Source: Paraglaciecola sp. 20A4
Lineage (GTDB): Bacteria > Pseudomonadota > Gammaproteobacteria > Enterobacterales > Alteromonadaceae
Length of the DNA: 64,000 bases
Reading direction: 5' to 3'
Assembly: GCF_011378905.1 (NCBI RefSeq)
Contig: NZ_WTPY01000011.1
Coordinates: forward strand, 61,318 to 125,317
Both the position numbers and the translations under genes were made by a program. The notes under the pieces were generated by a model. It saw only the letters and a program-made list of their open reading frames with translations. It searched no databases and was not told the origin of the DNA. Positions 1 through 9,583 of the stretch are shown here, in pieces (position 1 is the first letter of the stretch; each line of letters opens with the position of its first letter).

Positions 1-377
1 TACCCCCAAGGGCTGATACATGGCGCAATAACCAGATTAAAATTCGCTTGGTATTTAGCCGCATGTTGCAATGCGAAACGCAGCGCACCTTGCACACCAC
101 TTGTTTCATAACCATGCACACCACCGGTTACTAATATCGTCGGCTTTTGTTTACTAAATTCTTTCGTGCTAACAACATAGAGTGGATAAGGGCCATTGAC
201 GTATTCTAAAACACCATACTGCTCAACGTTGAAATCACTTCGCAAACTATCAATGTGCACGATTACTTCGTTATGGTAGCTGCGCTTAATGACTTGCTGT
301 GCAAGCCATTGTTCTTTTTCAGGGAGAGTCCAAGGAATACCAGGTTTACCAATACTGTAACTAAGCGTTTGAGTCAT
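1..377 (-). CDS. M14-type zinc carboxypeptidase, N-terminal part
   Basis: The first about 125 codons of a gene that runs off the left edge; the start ATG reads on the minus strand at 375-377. The translation contains the stretch TGGVHGYETSG (about residues 84-94), whose H-x-x-E (His88, Glu91) is the first zinc-binding motif of M14 metallocarboxypeptidases and related deacylases. No signal peptide is visible, so a cytoplasmic amino-acid or peptide hydrolase is likely. The third zinc ligand and the catalytic Glu lie outside the window, so activity and substrate cannot be judged. Confidence 0.75.
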   Translation of the reverse strand, partial: MTQTLSYSIGKPGIPWTLPEKEQWLAQQVIKRSYHNEVIVHIDSLRSDFNVEQYGVLEYVNGPYPLYVVSTKEFSKQKPTILVTGGVHGYETSGVQGALRFALQHAAKYQANFNLVIAPCISPWG

Positions 378-609
378 GAATTACCTATAAAATATTGTGT
401 GTGGCTAAAGAGGGAGGAGATGATGAAAACATGAATATAGTAAAGTATTTATAAGTAATAGTCAGATACGGAAAGATTTATTCTTGGTAAAAGATAGAGA
501 ATTTTGTCAGCAATTATTGACTAGTCGTTACGAATAAGCAGCGAAGAGAAACAAGGTAAGGGCGAAAATCGATATTACTTGAATGGTAATACCGTTTTTA
601 ATCGAAAAT

Positions 610-996
610 TTATACTGAGGGCTCACGGGTAAAGCAGCGACGCCTAGCTTGAGTTCGTTTATTTTCATTCGACAATAACAAATCGATTCCATCTTTTTTC
701 ATTGGTGTTTTTTCACAGCGGGTTAATTCACTATCGGCCACTAATGACAAATATCGGCCGCAACACACGCGTAAAAATGACGTAAAGTTACTCAAGTCTA
801 ATTCAGTATCCTGAGATTCAAAATACAGTTTTGTAATCAGTTGATTAACAGACATTTCATCACGAAAGGCAATTTCAGCTAATACATCCCAAAAGAAATT
901 TTCTAAACGAATTGATGTTACCACACCTTCGATCCGTAACGACTTTGTTCTACTTAGCCACAGTTCGGCCTCTGCCCCAACAAACAACTGACACAT
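610..996 (-). CDS. Ribbon-helix-helix domain protein (RHH_4 type)
   Basis: A 128-residue protein. Residues about 27-75 match the RHH_4 pattern: a short basic beta strand (TSIRLENFFWDVL) followed by two helices including EIAFRDEMSVNQLI. Ribbon-helix-helix dimers bind DNA through the paired strands, so a small transcriptional regulator is likely; the target is unknown. The start is well supported by AAGGAG about 7 bases upstream of ATG. The basic C-terminal tail (about residues 95-128) has no recognised domain. It is a single gene with free DNA on both sides. Confidence 0.75.
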   Translation of the reverse strand: MCQLFVGAEAELWLSRTKSLRIEGVVTSIRLENFFWDVLAEIAFRDEMSVNQLITKLYFESQDTELDLSNFTSFLRVCCGRYLSLVADSELTRCEKTPMKKDGIDLLLSNENKRTQARRRCFTREPSV

Positions 997-1145
997 ACTA
1001 ACGCTCCTTTTAGAATGTCCTGCATACTTTTATAATGCTAAACACGATCCCCACGAGAATCATCTACGTAAAGTTAATCATGAACATCGCACTCTAGGGT
1101 AATAAAACTATACTACAATTATACTCACTTGTTGTTTGCTGCGTC

Positions 1146-1775
1146 TTACACGCCAATTTCGTGGCGTAATTGGCGGATATAGTGGTGCATAAAATCGGTA
1201 CGCAGCCGCGCTTCTCGCTTCGCTTCTTCTGTATGTAATGTATCTTCAATTTTAAGTAATTTTTGATAGAAATGGTCTAAAGTAAACTGTCTATCATCTA
1301 TATCACGATACAGTGCAAAAGGATCGTCCGCTTCATACAAGTCACGGTGTAATGCGCTACCGACTTGCAAACAACGCGCAATACCTATCGCACCAATGGC
1401 ATCTAACCTGTCTGCATCTTGAACCACACATGCCTCTAAACTGACCGGCACTATATCTGCGCTAAAACTGTGCGCCATTATGGCATGGTGAATATGTGCA
1501 AAATGTTCCCTTGGATAGTCTATCTCAGCTAAAAAAACTAACGCTTTATCAGCTGCCATTACAGAACTCGACGCCCGTTGAGGATGATTTTTTGGTAACG
1601 TCACACAATCGTGTAACCACACTGAAGGCATAACCACCCACTCATTGGCTCTTTCTGCCAAACTTAACTGCTTAGCGTTAGACACTACCCGCCTGACATG
1701 CTCAAAATCGTGAGCGAGATCAGTGACCATCTCAACTTTGATGAACTCAGCCATTTTAGCTACAAATACGTCCAT
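1146..1775 (-). CDS. HD-domain phosphohydrolase (YedJ-like)
   Basis: A 209-residue soluble protein of the HD superfamily. Metal-binding residues can be seen in order: H in AHDFEHVRRV near residue 24, the HD pair in VWLHDCV near residue 55, and the distal Asp in VVQDADRLDAIG near residue 120. The length and the VQDADRLDAIGAIGIAR motif fit the E. coli YedJ-like family of predicted phosphohydrolases. The substrate is unknown. The gene stands alone between two unrelated minus-strand genes. Confidence 0.85.
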   Translation of the reverse strand: MDVFVAKMAEFIKVEMVTDLAHDFEHVRRVVSNAKQLSLAERANEWVVMPSVWLHDCVTLPKNHPQRASSSVMAADKALVFLAEIDYPREHFAHIHHAIMAHSFSADIVPVSLEACVVQDADRLDAIGAIGIARCLQVGSALHRDLYEADDPFALYRDIDDRQFTLDHFYQKLLKIEDTLHTEEAKREARLRTDFMHHYIRQLRHEIGV

Positions 1776-1934
1776 GGGATTTACCTATGCTGTGGGTGTT
1801 TTACCAAATCAAATAGTGCTGGTTTTTCAACCGTAAAGACTAACTAATAAATGAAAGTATAAAGCACTAATATTTGATTTTATTCAGGTTAAAAACTTAA
1901 TATTTTTGGATTCTATTAATAAAAAGCGCTTTTA

Positions 1935-2255
1935 TTAAAAACGGCTATCATTTTCGCACGGAATACCGTCGTTATCACCGTCCATACGAGTATCTGGGCA
2001 GTGTTGCAAAAAATACTCAGCTTCGGCTCGAGATGTCATTTGTGAACAATATTGACGACCATCACAGCGAAAATTCATGATCATTGGTGCTGACTTGCGT
2101 GCTGGCTTATTAACGGATTGCGCAGGATTTTTTGTCTGTATCATCTGCTGTGCGCTTTGAGTAAGCAGATCACCTTGATTTGATTGTGCATTAAGTGTCG
2201 GTATAATTTGAATCGTTGCGAAAAACAGCAGCGCCAAGACAATTAATTTTTTCAT
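1935..2255 (-). CDS. Secreted Excalibur calcium-binding domain protein
   Basis: A 106-residue protein with an N-terminal signal peptide (MKKLIVLALLFFATIQ, probable cleavage after LNA) and a C-terminal Excalibur domain at about residues 61-104. The domain shows the spaced cysteines (FRCDGRQYC, HCPDT) and ends in the acidic loop DGDNDGIPCE, which resembles an EF-hand loop and is thought to bind calcium. A GGAG Shine-Dalgarno precedes the ATG by about 7 bases. Such domains often occur in extracellular nucleases or surface proteins, but here no catalytic domain is attached, so the function is unknown. Confidence 0.8.
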   Translation of the reverse strand: MKKLIVLALLFFATIQIIPTLNAQSNQGDLLTQSAQQMIQTKNPAQSVNKPARKSAPMIMNFRCDGRQYCSQMTSRAEAEYFLQHCPDTRMDGDNDGIPCENDSRF

Positions 2256-2371
2256 TGCCTAACTCCATATAAGAACTTGATGAAAGCATATAATAATACA
2301 GCGGAATAAAACCACTGTAGATAGGTATATTTAACCGTACTTAGGCATATATATCACATTTGAAATCGCGC

Positions 2372-3199
2372 TTAGTTTTTAGGCTTTACCTCAAGGGTTT
2401 TATCCACAACTGCATTACGATGCACGAATGCTTTATGCTTAAAGGAATATCGCTCTAATAGACTGGATAACCATACACGGTATTGTTCCGAAGTTAAGAC
2501 CTTTTCTATATCATTGAGCAAACCAATATACGGAGACTTTTTTGACATGGAGAAAAATAAATTGCCTGTTAACAAAGGCGTAGGCACATCGACTATTTGC
2601 GTGTTTAAATTATATAGATTAAGCAAGTGCTGCCCTGATTGGCGCCCAACAATCACTGCGTCAATTCTTTGAAGTGCGAGCATTGAAAATAAGCTCTGGT
2701 GGTTTGCAACTCGAATTACGTAGCTATTTTTCTGTAAGTGATGATCTAAGTTACTGCCAAGGCTTACCCCATGAACTAAGCCGATGAACTTTGCATTTAG
2801 CGATTCAGGCCCTGTGTAATCAAAATAGCGTTCTTTGTTTACAAACAGCGCATTCTCATTGCTTGCCATCGGTGTTTTAGAAAAAACCGAGTAGTTTTTT
2901 CGTTCTAAATTAATAAAGGAGCAGATATTGAGATCCACGTCACCCTGCTCAATTAATTGCTGGCAGCGTTTCCATGGGCCCACATACGTTAAATCGACTT
3001 TATAACCCAGATCACCAAAAAGCTGCGTGGCTACTTCGGCGCAAACACCGACAATTTTGTCCCCTTCGAGCCAATTCCAGGGCGCGTAATCGTGATGACC
3101 ACATGCTTTTAAAGTCTGTCTCTCACTGCCGATTGACACTTGACTCAATAACAAAATTGAAGCAAGCAAAACGCCGTTTTGATATTTCAAGCAATCCAT
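2372..3199 (-). CDS. Periplasmic solute-binding protein, amino-acid type (SBP family 3)
   Basis: A 275-residue protein with a signal peptide (LLASILLLSQVSIGS) followed by a bilobed binding-protein fold. Typical SBP_bac_3 segments are present: HDYAPWNWLEGDKIVGVCAEVA after the signal, the ligand-region KRCQQLIEQGDVDL, and a late LALQRIDAVIVGR. No ABC permease or ATPase is nearby, so it may be an orphan receptor domain like those often found in Alteromonadales rather than part of a transporter. The ligand is unknown; polar amino acids are the family's usual substrates. Confidence 0.8.
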   Translation of the reverse strand: MDCLKYQNGVLLASILLLSQVSIGSERQTLKACGHHDYAPWNWLEGDKIVGVCAEVATQLFGDLGYKVDLTYVGPWKRCQQLIEQGDVDLNICSFINLERKNYSVFSKTPMASNENALFVNKERYFDYTGPESLNAKFIGLVHGVSLGSNLDHHLQKNSYVIRVANHQSLFSMLALQRIDAVIVGRQSGQHLLNLYNLNTQIVDVPTPLLTGNLFFSMSKKSPYIGLLNDIEKVLTSEQYRVWLSSLLERYSFKHKAFVHRNAVVDKTLEVKPKN

Positions 3200-3413
3200 T
3201 CTCTTTGGCTTAATGGCACGTTTTATAGCGCCAAAACTTGCACCTAATGCTTAAGGTAACGCAGAGCGTAAAACTTACCAACTTAAATGAAAAAAATTTG
3301 TTATCAGCAAATTTCTTTTACTGCTATAGCAGCGTTTCAATATTCAGCTAGTAACGTTATCACCTTAATTTCATCATGTGATGATTAACAAAACTGTTCC
3401 TGCGCCAACAGCA

Positions 3414-5879
3414 TTACTGTACAAATACAATATTGTCTTTCTGCCAGCTAAATTTTACTTCAAGAGTGTTCGTGTCGCTGTCCCACCTTGCTCCGCTATT
3501 AGCATTAAGAAATACCGTTTTGTCTTCAATCAACTCCAGTTGATTGTCACCAATCCTTACTTGATTAATACTCTGAGTCCAATTATGGATCCATAAAGTA
3601 ATCATCCGTTTATTCGGCATACCTTTGAAGTTACCTTTTCGCTTTAAACTGAACTCAAGTGTATTTTGGGTACCCTTAGCATCGGTGCCGCGTTTTGCAG
3701 AAAACGTAATCGTTTCGAACGCACCGTCGCGTATCGCATGCTGGTTTTTGCCATCATCGTTATACATAACACTGCTAGAACTTGAAATACTCTGATCGGC
3801 GTAATAATGTAAGTCCAACGACTCAGTGGCGTAATTATCACTGCTTAGTACCGGTATCGTCATAGGTATTATGGATCCACCTCGCGCAAAAACAGGTAAA
3901 AGTTTAATATCCGTGGCAACGGTAATGGTTTGCTCTCCGTCGTATCGCTCGTCGCTCCAAAAGTTAAACCACACGCCTTTAGGTAACCTAATACTTACTT
4001 CTTTCATATTTGCGCTGGTGATTGGTTTTACCAGTAACGCATCCCCCCAAAAATATTGATCCTTTTCGTCAATCAAGCTTAAGTCACTCTCGTCCTCAAA
4101 GAACATCGGGCGCATTAGTGGCATGCCCGTCAAGCTATTTTCATATGCTAACGAATAATTGTAAGGCAACATGGCGTAGCGTAATTCAACATATGAGCGC
4201 AAGATTTCTTTGGTTTTACCTTTATGATAGACCGGTTCTGGGGCTATATTATCTTGAGCATGGGGCCTAAACACTGGCTGAAATACGCCATATTGTAACC
4301 ATCTTATATACATTTGCGGGTCAAATACCTCCCCACCAGCGAATCCGCCCAAATCAGAATGGGTGTAGCCCAGTCCGAATAAGCCCATTTGCAATGACAA
4401 CTCGACCTGAGGTTTCAAGCCGTCCCAGGAACGGCTGACATCACCGGTCCATGGGATCATTCCATAGCGTTGAGAGCCAACGAAACCAGAACGCATCATA
4501 ATAAATGGGCGCGTATTGGGTGCTAATGAAAGTTGGTTTTGGTAAACCTGCTCCGCCCATTTATGCCCATAAGCATTATGAATTTCGTCACCTGTCGCAA
4601 CAATACCGTTTAGGTTATGTAACATATCACCAGGATGTACTTCAGGCTCACCCAAATCGCCCCACCAGCCTGCAACACCTTGTTTGAAAAGTTCAGCATA
4701 GGTTAGATTAAACCAATCACGTGCATCTTGATCAAACACATCGACTAACCCTGTGTTGCCAAAATAGAAGTCAAACTGATAAGGCGCCCCTTCACTATTC
4801 AGTGCCAGAGCATTATTGCTCACTGCGTCTTGCCATTTTTTTGATGATGATAAGATAAAAGGCTCAGTAATTAATATTGTTTTGACACCATCACGGCGCA
4901 AATCACTGATCATTTTCAGCGGTGTGGGGAATGCTTTATTATCCCAGCTTAGATTTCCCATATGGCCTTTGATATCAGCCCCAAACCAATACAAATCAAG
5001 CACAATGGCATCTAGTCCAAAACCAGAATCCTGATATAATTTGACCGTATCACGCACTTCTTGCTCACTTCGATAACCAAAACGCGAAGCGAAACTACCC
5101 AGTGCCCAACGTGGAGGCAATGGTTGCTTTCCAGTCACTGTGACAAGGTGCTCTATAAGTTGCGGATAGGTATCCCCTGCCACCACAATATAACTGGTGC
5201 GCCCGCCCATCGCTTCGAAACGCATCTCATCAGAGTCAGTGGCACCTAAATCCATATAACCACGAGCCGAATTATCGAATATCAAAACGTATTTTTTGCT
5301 CGACATGATCGCTGACAAACCAAAATACATTTGTTTTGATTCGGTGGTGTAACCATAATGGGCTTTGTTATATAGCGGTAAACGCTGGCCACGTCGATCC
5401 ATCCCGACAATTCGTTCACCACCACCAAGTAATTTTTCATTATTTTGTAAGGCAAAGCTAAAACCGCGCTGATTATCATCAATAAACAAACCACCTTTTT
5501 CAGCCAACAACAATTTATCGTCTCGGTAATAGCGAATACGCAGTGGAGACTTTTCAATTTCAGCACGTATGCCCTGGGCTGAAAAAACAATCGTTTCAGC
5601 CTCATTCGTTACCGTCAATTTAGCAGGCTTTGCTACCCCATCGATGGCAAATGAAGGTAGTTGCTTCACATCATTTGGCTGATAAAACACTTCAAATGCG
5701 TCATTAGCTAACGCGGTGATGCTCACGTCGCCTTCATCTGTTTGAATCTGCAGTACTTGCCCATTGAGTGAATGAGATAAATACTCACTACTGGAGGCTG
5801 AAAATGCCAAAAGGAGTAAGCATAAGCCGATAGATCGTCGTGTCATTTTCCGTCCATTTGAAATGTGTGTTTTAATCAT
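3414..5879 (-). CDS. Glycoside hydrolase family 31 alpha-glucosidase, exported
   Basis: An 821-residue GH31 enzyme with a signal peptide (IGLCLLLLAFSASSS). The catalytic nucleophile Asp sits in GWWGDLGEPE and the acid/base Asp in WTGDVSRSWDGL, followed by the substrate-site stretch THSDLGGFAGG. All catalytic blocks are intact and the length is normal. It should cleave terminal alpha-linked glucose from starch-derived oligosaccharides in the periplasm. Start choice is open: the first ATG, or the twelfth codon (5846), which gives a more compact signal peptide. It lies 40 bp downstream of the esterase gene and is the last gene of the alpha-glucan operon that begins with the broken amylase. Confidence 0.9.
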   Translation of the reverse strand: MIKTHISNGRKMTRRSIGLCLLLLAFSASSSEYLSHSLNGQVLQIQTDEGDVSITALANDAFEVFYQPNDVKQLPSFAIDGVAKPAKLTVTNEAETIVFSAQGIRAEIEKSPLRIRYYRDDKLLLAEKGGLFIDDNQRGFSFALQNNEKLLGGGERIVGMDRRGQRLPLYNKAHYGYTTESKQMYFGLSAIMSSKKYVLIFDNSARGYMDLGATDSDEMRFEAMGGRTSYIVVAGDTYPQLIEHLVTVTGKQPLPPRWALGSFASRFGYRSEQEVRDTVKLYQDSGFGLDAIVLDLYWFGADIKGHMGNLSWDNKAFPTPLKMISDLRRDGVKTILITEPFILSSSKKWQDAVSNNALALNSEGAPYQFDFYFGNTGLVDVFDQDARDWFNLTYAELFKQGVAGWWGDLGEPEVHPGDMLHNLNGIVATGDEIHNAYGHKWAEQVYQNQLSLAPNTRPFIMMRSGFVGSQRYGMIPWTGDVSRSWDGLKPQVELSLQMGLFGLGYTHSDLGGFAGGEVFDPQMYIRWLQYGVFQPVFRPHAQDNIAPEPVYHKGKTKEILRSYVELRYAMLPYNYSLAYENSLTGMPLMRPMFFEDESDLSLIDEKDQYFWGDALLVKPITSANMKEVSIRLPKGVWFNFWSDERYDGEQTITVATDIKLLPVFARGGSIIPMTIPVLSSDNYATESLDLHYYADQSISSSSSVMYNDDGKNQHAIRDGAFETITFSAKRGTDAKGTQNTLEFSLKRKGNFKGMPNKRMITLWIHNWTQSINQVRIGDNQLELIEDKTVFLNANSGARWDSDTNTLEVKFSWQKDNIVFVQ

Positions 5880-5919
5880 ATTATCTTATTTACAGTAACA
5901 GCGAAATTAAGCGGGTATA

Positions 5920-6801
5920 TCAATGGATTTCAAATAACCACTTAATTGCTTCGGTAAAAGATTGCCCCCACAACAGCTCATTGTGTTGCCCCTGTGGCAC
6001 ACTCACAAACTTCATATTATTGCGAGGGTGGCCTTGTTGTTTCAGTAGTCGTTGCATCTTGTCCGCGTCTGAAATCATGCCGTCTCCTTCGCCGCTGCCA
6101 TACAACATAAATAAGCGAGCCTTATTATTAGCTCGATGCAATTTGGTATCACTGAACACGTCGTGTGAATACCAATAGGACGGTGAAAATATGCCTGCCT
6201 TACCAAATACATCAGGATAATGATGAATTGCATAATGAGACATTAAGCCACCCATAGCACTGCCCATTATGGCCGTATTTTGCGCATCACTGAGCGTACG
6301 ATAATTGCTGTCGATATAAGGCTTAACCACTTCAACTATCAGTTGCATGTAATTTTTACCTTGCGCATCACCGAAACGTTCATTTGGCCAAGGGCTTAGT
6401 TCGTTCATGCGAAAGTCACCGCCATTGTCGATACCGACGACAATGAATTCACGCCCTGATTTTTTAGCAAGCGAATTAAGGCTTTCGTCTACTTTCCACT
6501 CATCAGCGTATGCTGTTGCATTGTCAAAGAGATTTTGCCCATCGTGCATGTATATGACGGGATAAGACTGTGTTTCATTGTCATAATCTGGTGGTAAATA
6601 CAGGCGCACAATGCGCTGACGGTCAAGTCCAGGGATAAGAAATGGATAAGGTAAAATAGATACATTGGCTGCTGCAGTAGAAGCCCTCTTTTCAATTTGT
6701 CCACAGCCAGAAACACCCATTAGCGCAACACTAACTACGATAACCGATAGCAACATTCTACTCGCGCTACGCGTCCACATTCCCATTACAACCCGCCTCA
6801 T
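5920..6801 (-). CDS. Esterase D/IroE-type alpha/beta-hydrolase lipoprotein lacking the nucleophile serine
   Basis: A 293-residue lipoprotein (lipobox VSGC, Cys33) with the esterase family fold: VIYMHDGQNLFD near residue 82, the nucleophile elbow near residue 180, and the catalytic-His region GQHNELLWGQSF near residue 272. The elbow reads GSAMGG where the family has G-x-S-x-G-G (for example GSSMGG), so residue 182 (codon 6256-6258, GCT) is Ala instead of the nucleophile Ser. The fold is otherwise complete. Its ATG overlaps the stop of the amylase remnant (ATGA), a translational-coupling arrangement. It may be an inactive, carbohydrate-binding or decaying protein; which of these cannot be told from sequence. 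Confidence 0.8.
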   Translation of the reverse strand: MRRVVMGMWTRSASRMLLSVIVVSVALMGVSGCGQIEKRASTAAANVSILPYPFLIPGLDRQRIVRLYLPPDYDNETQSYPVIYMHDGQNLFDNATAYADEWKVDESLNSLAKKSGREFIVVGIDNGGDFRMNELSPWPNERFGDAQGKNYMQLIVEVVKPYIDSNYRTLSDAQNTAIMGSAMGGLMSHYAIHHYPDVFGKAGIFSPSYWYSHDVFSDTKLHRANNKARLFMLYGSGEGDGMISDADKMQRLLKQQGHPRNNMKFVSVPQGQHNELLWGQSFTEAIKWLFEIH

Positions 6802-7758
6802 TCAGTTACTTGGCTAAAAAAAGAGCCTTCAAATATTATACTGCGAGACTCAGTACCAGAGATTGTAACGGTCCTAGGCTTATTGAGATATGCCCTTTTT
6901 GATTTTCCACAACAAAATTTACTTTTTGCCCGGTTAGTACCAGTCATTCTCGTCAGGTTGTGCTTTACGTGAGCCATTCCCGGTCCATTTCGCAGGTGAC
7001 TCAAAAAACTTACCATCGGCCAAATCATGAAATTCGCCACCAAGCGGTTGGTAATGACCAGTCGTCTTCGGTACTTTGAAATCTTGCCCAACAACATAGT
7101 AAAAGTTGTTATCCCGGGCATATTCGACAGACGTTTCATCATTTTCACCAAAATCAGCGCGCTCATCAGGCTTGGCAAGCGAGTGATAATTTCGCGCCAC
7201 GTGATTTGGAACAATATCAATGATTACCCGCATATCGTTGGCATGTGTGCGCATTATCAATGCTTCAAATTCTGCTAGACGGTTAGCTGGGTTGTCAGCA
7301 AGATCAGGATCCACTGAGTAGTAGTCCTTGACCGCATAAGGCGAACCAGCGCGTCCTTTCACTACATCAGGATCATCTTGTGAGATGCCAAATTTAGTGT
7401 AATCGGTAATCACATCATGGTGGGGCACGCCGGTATACCAAATATGACTCACACCAAGCTCCTTAATTTCCTTAAGCGCTGTATCAGTAATATCGCTAAA
7501 CTTGCCCACACCATTTTCTTTAATTGTGCCCCATGGCTTATTGGTGGTGTTCGTATTACCGAACAGCCTAGTGAAAACCTGATAAACCACTGGCTTGCCA
7601 CCCTTAACATTAACATCTGTCACCGTTTCGTTTGTTTCCTTTAGGCGTTGAGCCGCTTGAGTTTTTATTTGATCGGAGCAGGCTAATAGAGCTGAGGTCA
7701 TCAATATTAAGGTAAATATTCGGGTGCTATATTTATATTTTTTCATCTGTGCGTGCAT
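6798..7758 (-). pseudogene. Alpha-amylase (GH13) lipoprotein, internally deleted and frameshifted
   Basis: The first 274 codons encode a lipoprotein signal (lipobox LLAC) and the start of a GH13 barrel, including conserved region I (DIVPNHVA, near residue 185). Translation stops at 6934 just after NDWY, before the regions that carry the nucleophile Asp, the acid/base Glu and the third catalytic Asp. The remaining 133 bp still encode amylase-like C-terminal sequence split over two frames: KVNFVVENQKGHIS in one, then TVTISGTESRSIIFEG in another, ending in a TGA that overlaps the esterase start as ATGA. This fits a large internal deletion plus frameshift. The protein cannot be catalytic. Confidence 0.8.
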
Positions 7759-8102
7759 GGTTTTGGTATCCTAATAAAGCGACACATTTCACTGACTGCG
7801 ATCCATACAGTACGGGTAAAATATTAACAGTTTAATCACAAATGATACTCGTAAGAGCATGATTCGAATAGCATATTACATACGTATTCATAGGTTCATT
7901 ACTAACCAGTTGCGCTTAATAAGTTACCCAATGTCAATTTTTAACGTCATATACAATAGAATCCTTTTAATGTGTTATAAAAAGACTTATCAGTACATTA
8001 TTTCATCCAGATTTTGAGCTATCCATCTAGATTAGTTCATATATTTAGATATGATTATTATGATGTGTTTTTGTTCGATAACGAGATAAGGCTGGGTAAC
8101 CA
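7759..8102. other. Intergenic gap between the divergent amylase remnant and the DUF1801 gene
   Basis: 344 bp, AT-rich, with no ORF or RNA gene that I can support. It must contain the promoter of the alpha-glucan operon (minus) and that of the DUF1801 gene (plus), but I see no convincing operator. Confidence 0.5.
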
Positions 8103-8507
8103 ATGAGTGAAGATATTCAGGCGGTATTGGCTGGCTACCCACAACAAGCAATCAGCCAGTTTTTATCAATTCAAAATTTAATATTTTCTCTCGCGAACAT
8201 CAATAAATTGAATCCCGTTGAAGAAACTTTAAAATGGGGTGAGCCAAGTTATAAGGTTAAAGGCGGTAGTGCCATTCGAATAGATTGGAAAGCAAAGGAT
8301 CCCAGTTTCATCAAGGTATACTTTCATTGCCAAACAATTTTGCTTTCAACATTCAAAGAGATTTATCCAAACGACTTCATTTACGAAGGCAATAGAGCAA
8401 TAGCTATCCCTCTTACTAGCAAGATTGAACTTACCCCTCTAGGTCATTGTTTAACGCTTGCGTTGAAGTACCACACCCTCAAGCATCAACCTCTATTGGG
8501 TGCATGA
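8103..8507 (+). CDS. DUF1801 domain protein
   Basis: A 134-residue cytoplasmic protein matching the DUF1801 (YdhG-like) family: ETLKWGEPSYKVKGGSAIRIDWK near residues 40-62, then the HCQTILLSTFKEIYP core. The fold resembles that of the iron-chaperone frataxin-like proteins, and members are often annotated only as DUF1801; the biochemical role is not established. It is a single gene facing the diguanylate cyclase convergently. No strong Shine-Dalgarno is visible. Confidence 0.75.
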   Translation: MSEDIQAVLAGYPQQAISQFLSIQNLIFSLANINKLNPVEETLKWGEPSYKVKGGSAIRIDWKAKDPSFIKVYFHCQTILLSTFKEIYPNDFIYEGNRAIAIPLTSKIELTPLGHCLTLALKYHTLKHQPLLGA

Positions 8508-8563
8508 ATATAAAAACACATTGGAAATAACGCAGCGAAAGTAGGCATAACATTTTGTTCAGC

Positions 8564-9583
8564 TTAGGTCCGAATGATGCGATTCCTTCCCTGCTCTTTT
8601 GCTTGATAAAGTCGCGCGTCAGCAGCCTTATAAATCTGCGCTAAATTATTCCCATCTAAAGGCCAGCGAGCAACGCCTATGCTGACAGTAATATTAAGTG
8701 TAAAATCATCGATGGTAATATCTTTTTCAACTGCCTGCCTCAATCGCTCTGCGACTTGCTGCGTCTGCGCCTCATTTGTATTAGGTATTAACAAACAAAA
8801 TTCCTCACCACCAAAACGAAACGCCCAGTCATTTCTACGACGCATCTCATTTATCAATCTAGATACCTTTACCAGCACCTCATCCCCCACATCGTGGCCG
8901 TATTGATCATTGACCTTTTTAAAATGATCGAGGTCAAGCAGCAGCATAGATACGGATTGCTGGTCTTGGGGAATACTTTGACACAGCATTTCAAAGACGG
9001 AATTAAGATGCAGACGATTATTCAAGCCCGTTAAGGGATCAATAGCTGCCATCTGTTGCAAACGCTCTACCATAGCAGTCCGTTTAGATTCGTAGGTATA
9101 AGACAACACCCAGATGGCCGTTAAACACAGAGCAATATTGACAACCGCAATAGGGTTAATATCAGGATTTTTAAGCAAATGAGCAAAGATAAGTACACCA
9201 ATCCCTGCCCCTAAATAGACAATGGTAAACCAACTGCCCAATTTAATACCAAGCAATAGATACGATAAAACAGGGATAATATATAACCACGTATACAAGG
9301 TTGAATTAAATGAAATACTATATATTCCAATCAATATTACTGAATATAAGGCAACCAAAAAAACTGAAGACCATAACGTAAGATTGGGTGTTTTCTGATG
9401 AATAGTCAGGATACCAATAGACAGGATTACTAGCCCTAATTCGATTCCCGCGTAGACTTTAAAACCCGCTTGCCAGTTACTGACGACAAAAATACAGCCA
9501 GCAAATATGATAACGAGCAATACCGCTTTTAATACATTGCGCCGATAATCAAATTCGTTGGCCCATAACTTGGAAATCACCAT
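8564..9583 (-). CDS. Membrane-bound diguanylate cyclase (GGDEF)
   Basis: A 339-residue protein with several hydrophobic segments over about residues 15-165, followed by a GGDEF domain (about 178-339). The active site is GGEEF (near 254-258), preceded by RRND in the inhibitory-site (RxxD) position and by the substrate motifs DLDHFKKVNDQYGHDVGDEVL. It should make cyclic di-GMP and be subject to product inhibition. The N-terminal membrane part has no named sensor domain that I can assign. It is monocistronic. Confidence 0.92.
   Translation of the reverse strand: MVISKLWANEFDYRRNVLKAVLLVIIFAGCIFVVSNWQAGFKVYAGIELGLVILSIGILTIHQKTPNLTLWSSVFLVALYSVILIGIYSISFNSTLYTWLYIIPVLSYLLLGIKLGSWFTIVYLGAGIGVLIFAHLLKNPDINPIAVVNIALCLTAIWVLSYTYESKRTAMVERLQQMAAIDPLTGLNNRLHLNSVFEMLCQSIPQDQQSVSMLLLDLDHFKKVNDQYGHDVGDEVLVKVSRLINEMRRRNDWAFRFGGEEFCLLIPNTNEAQTQQVAERLRQAVEKDITIDDFTLNITVSIGVARWPLDGNNLAQIYKAADARLYQAKEQGRNRIIRT

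Noticed and set aside
3371..3384. Palindrome TCATCATGTGATGA near the end of the GH31 gene
   Set aside because: The loop is only 2 nt and there is no T tract, so it is not a convincing terminator; nothing supports it as an operator.
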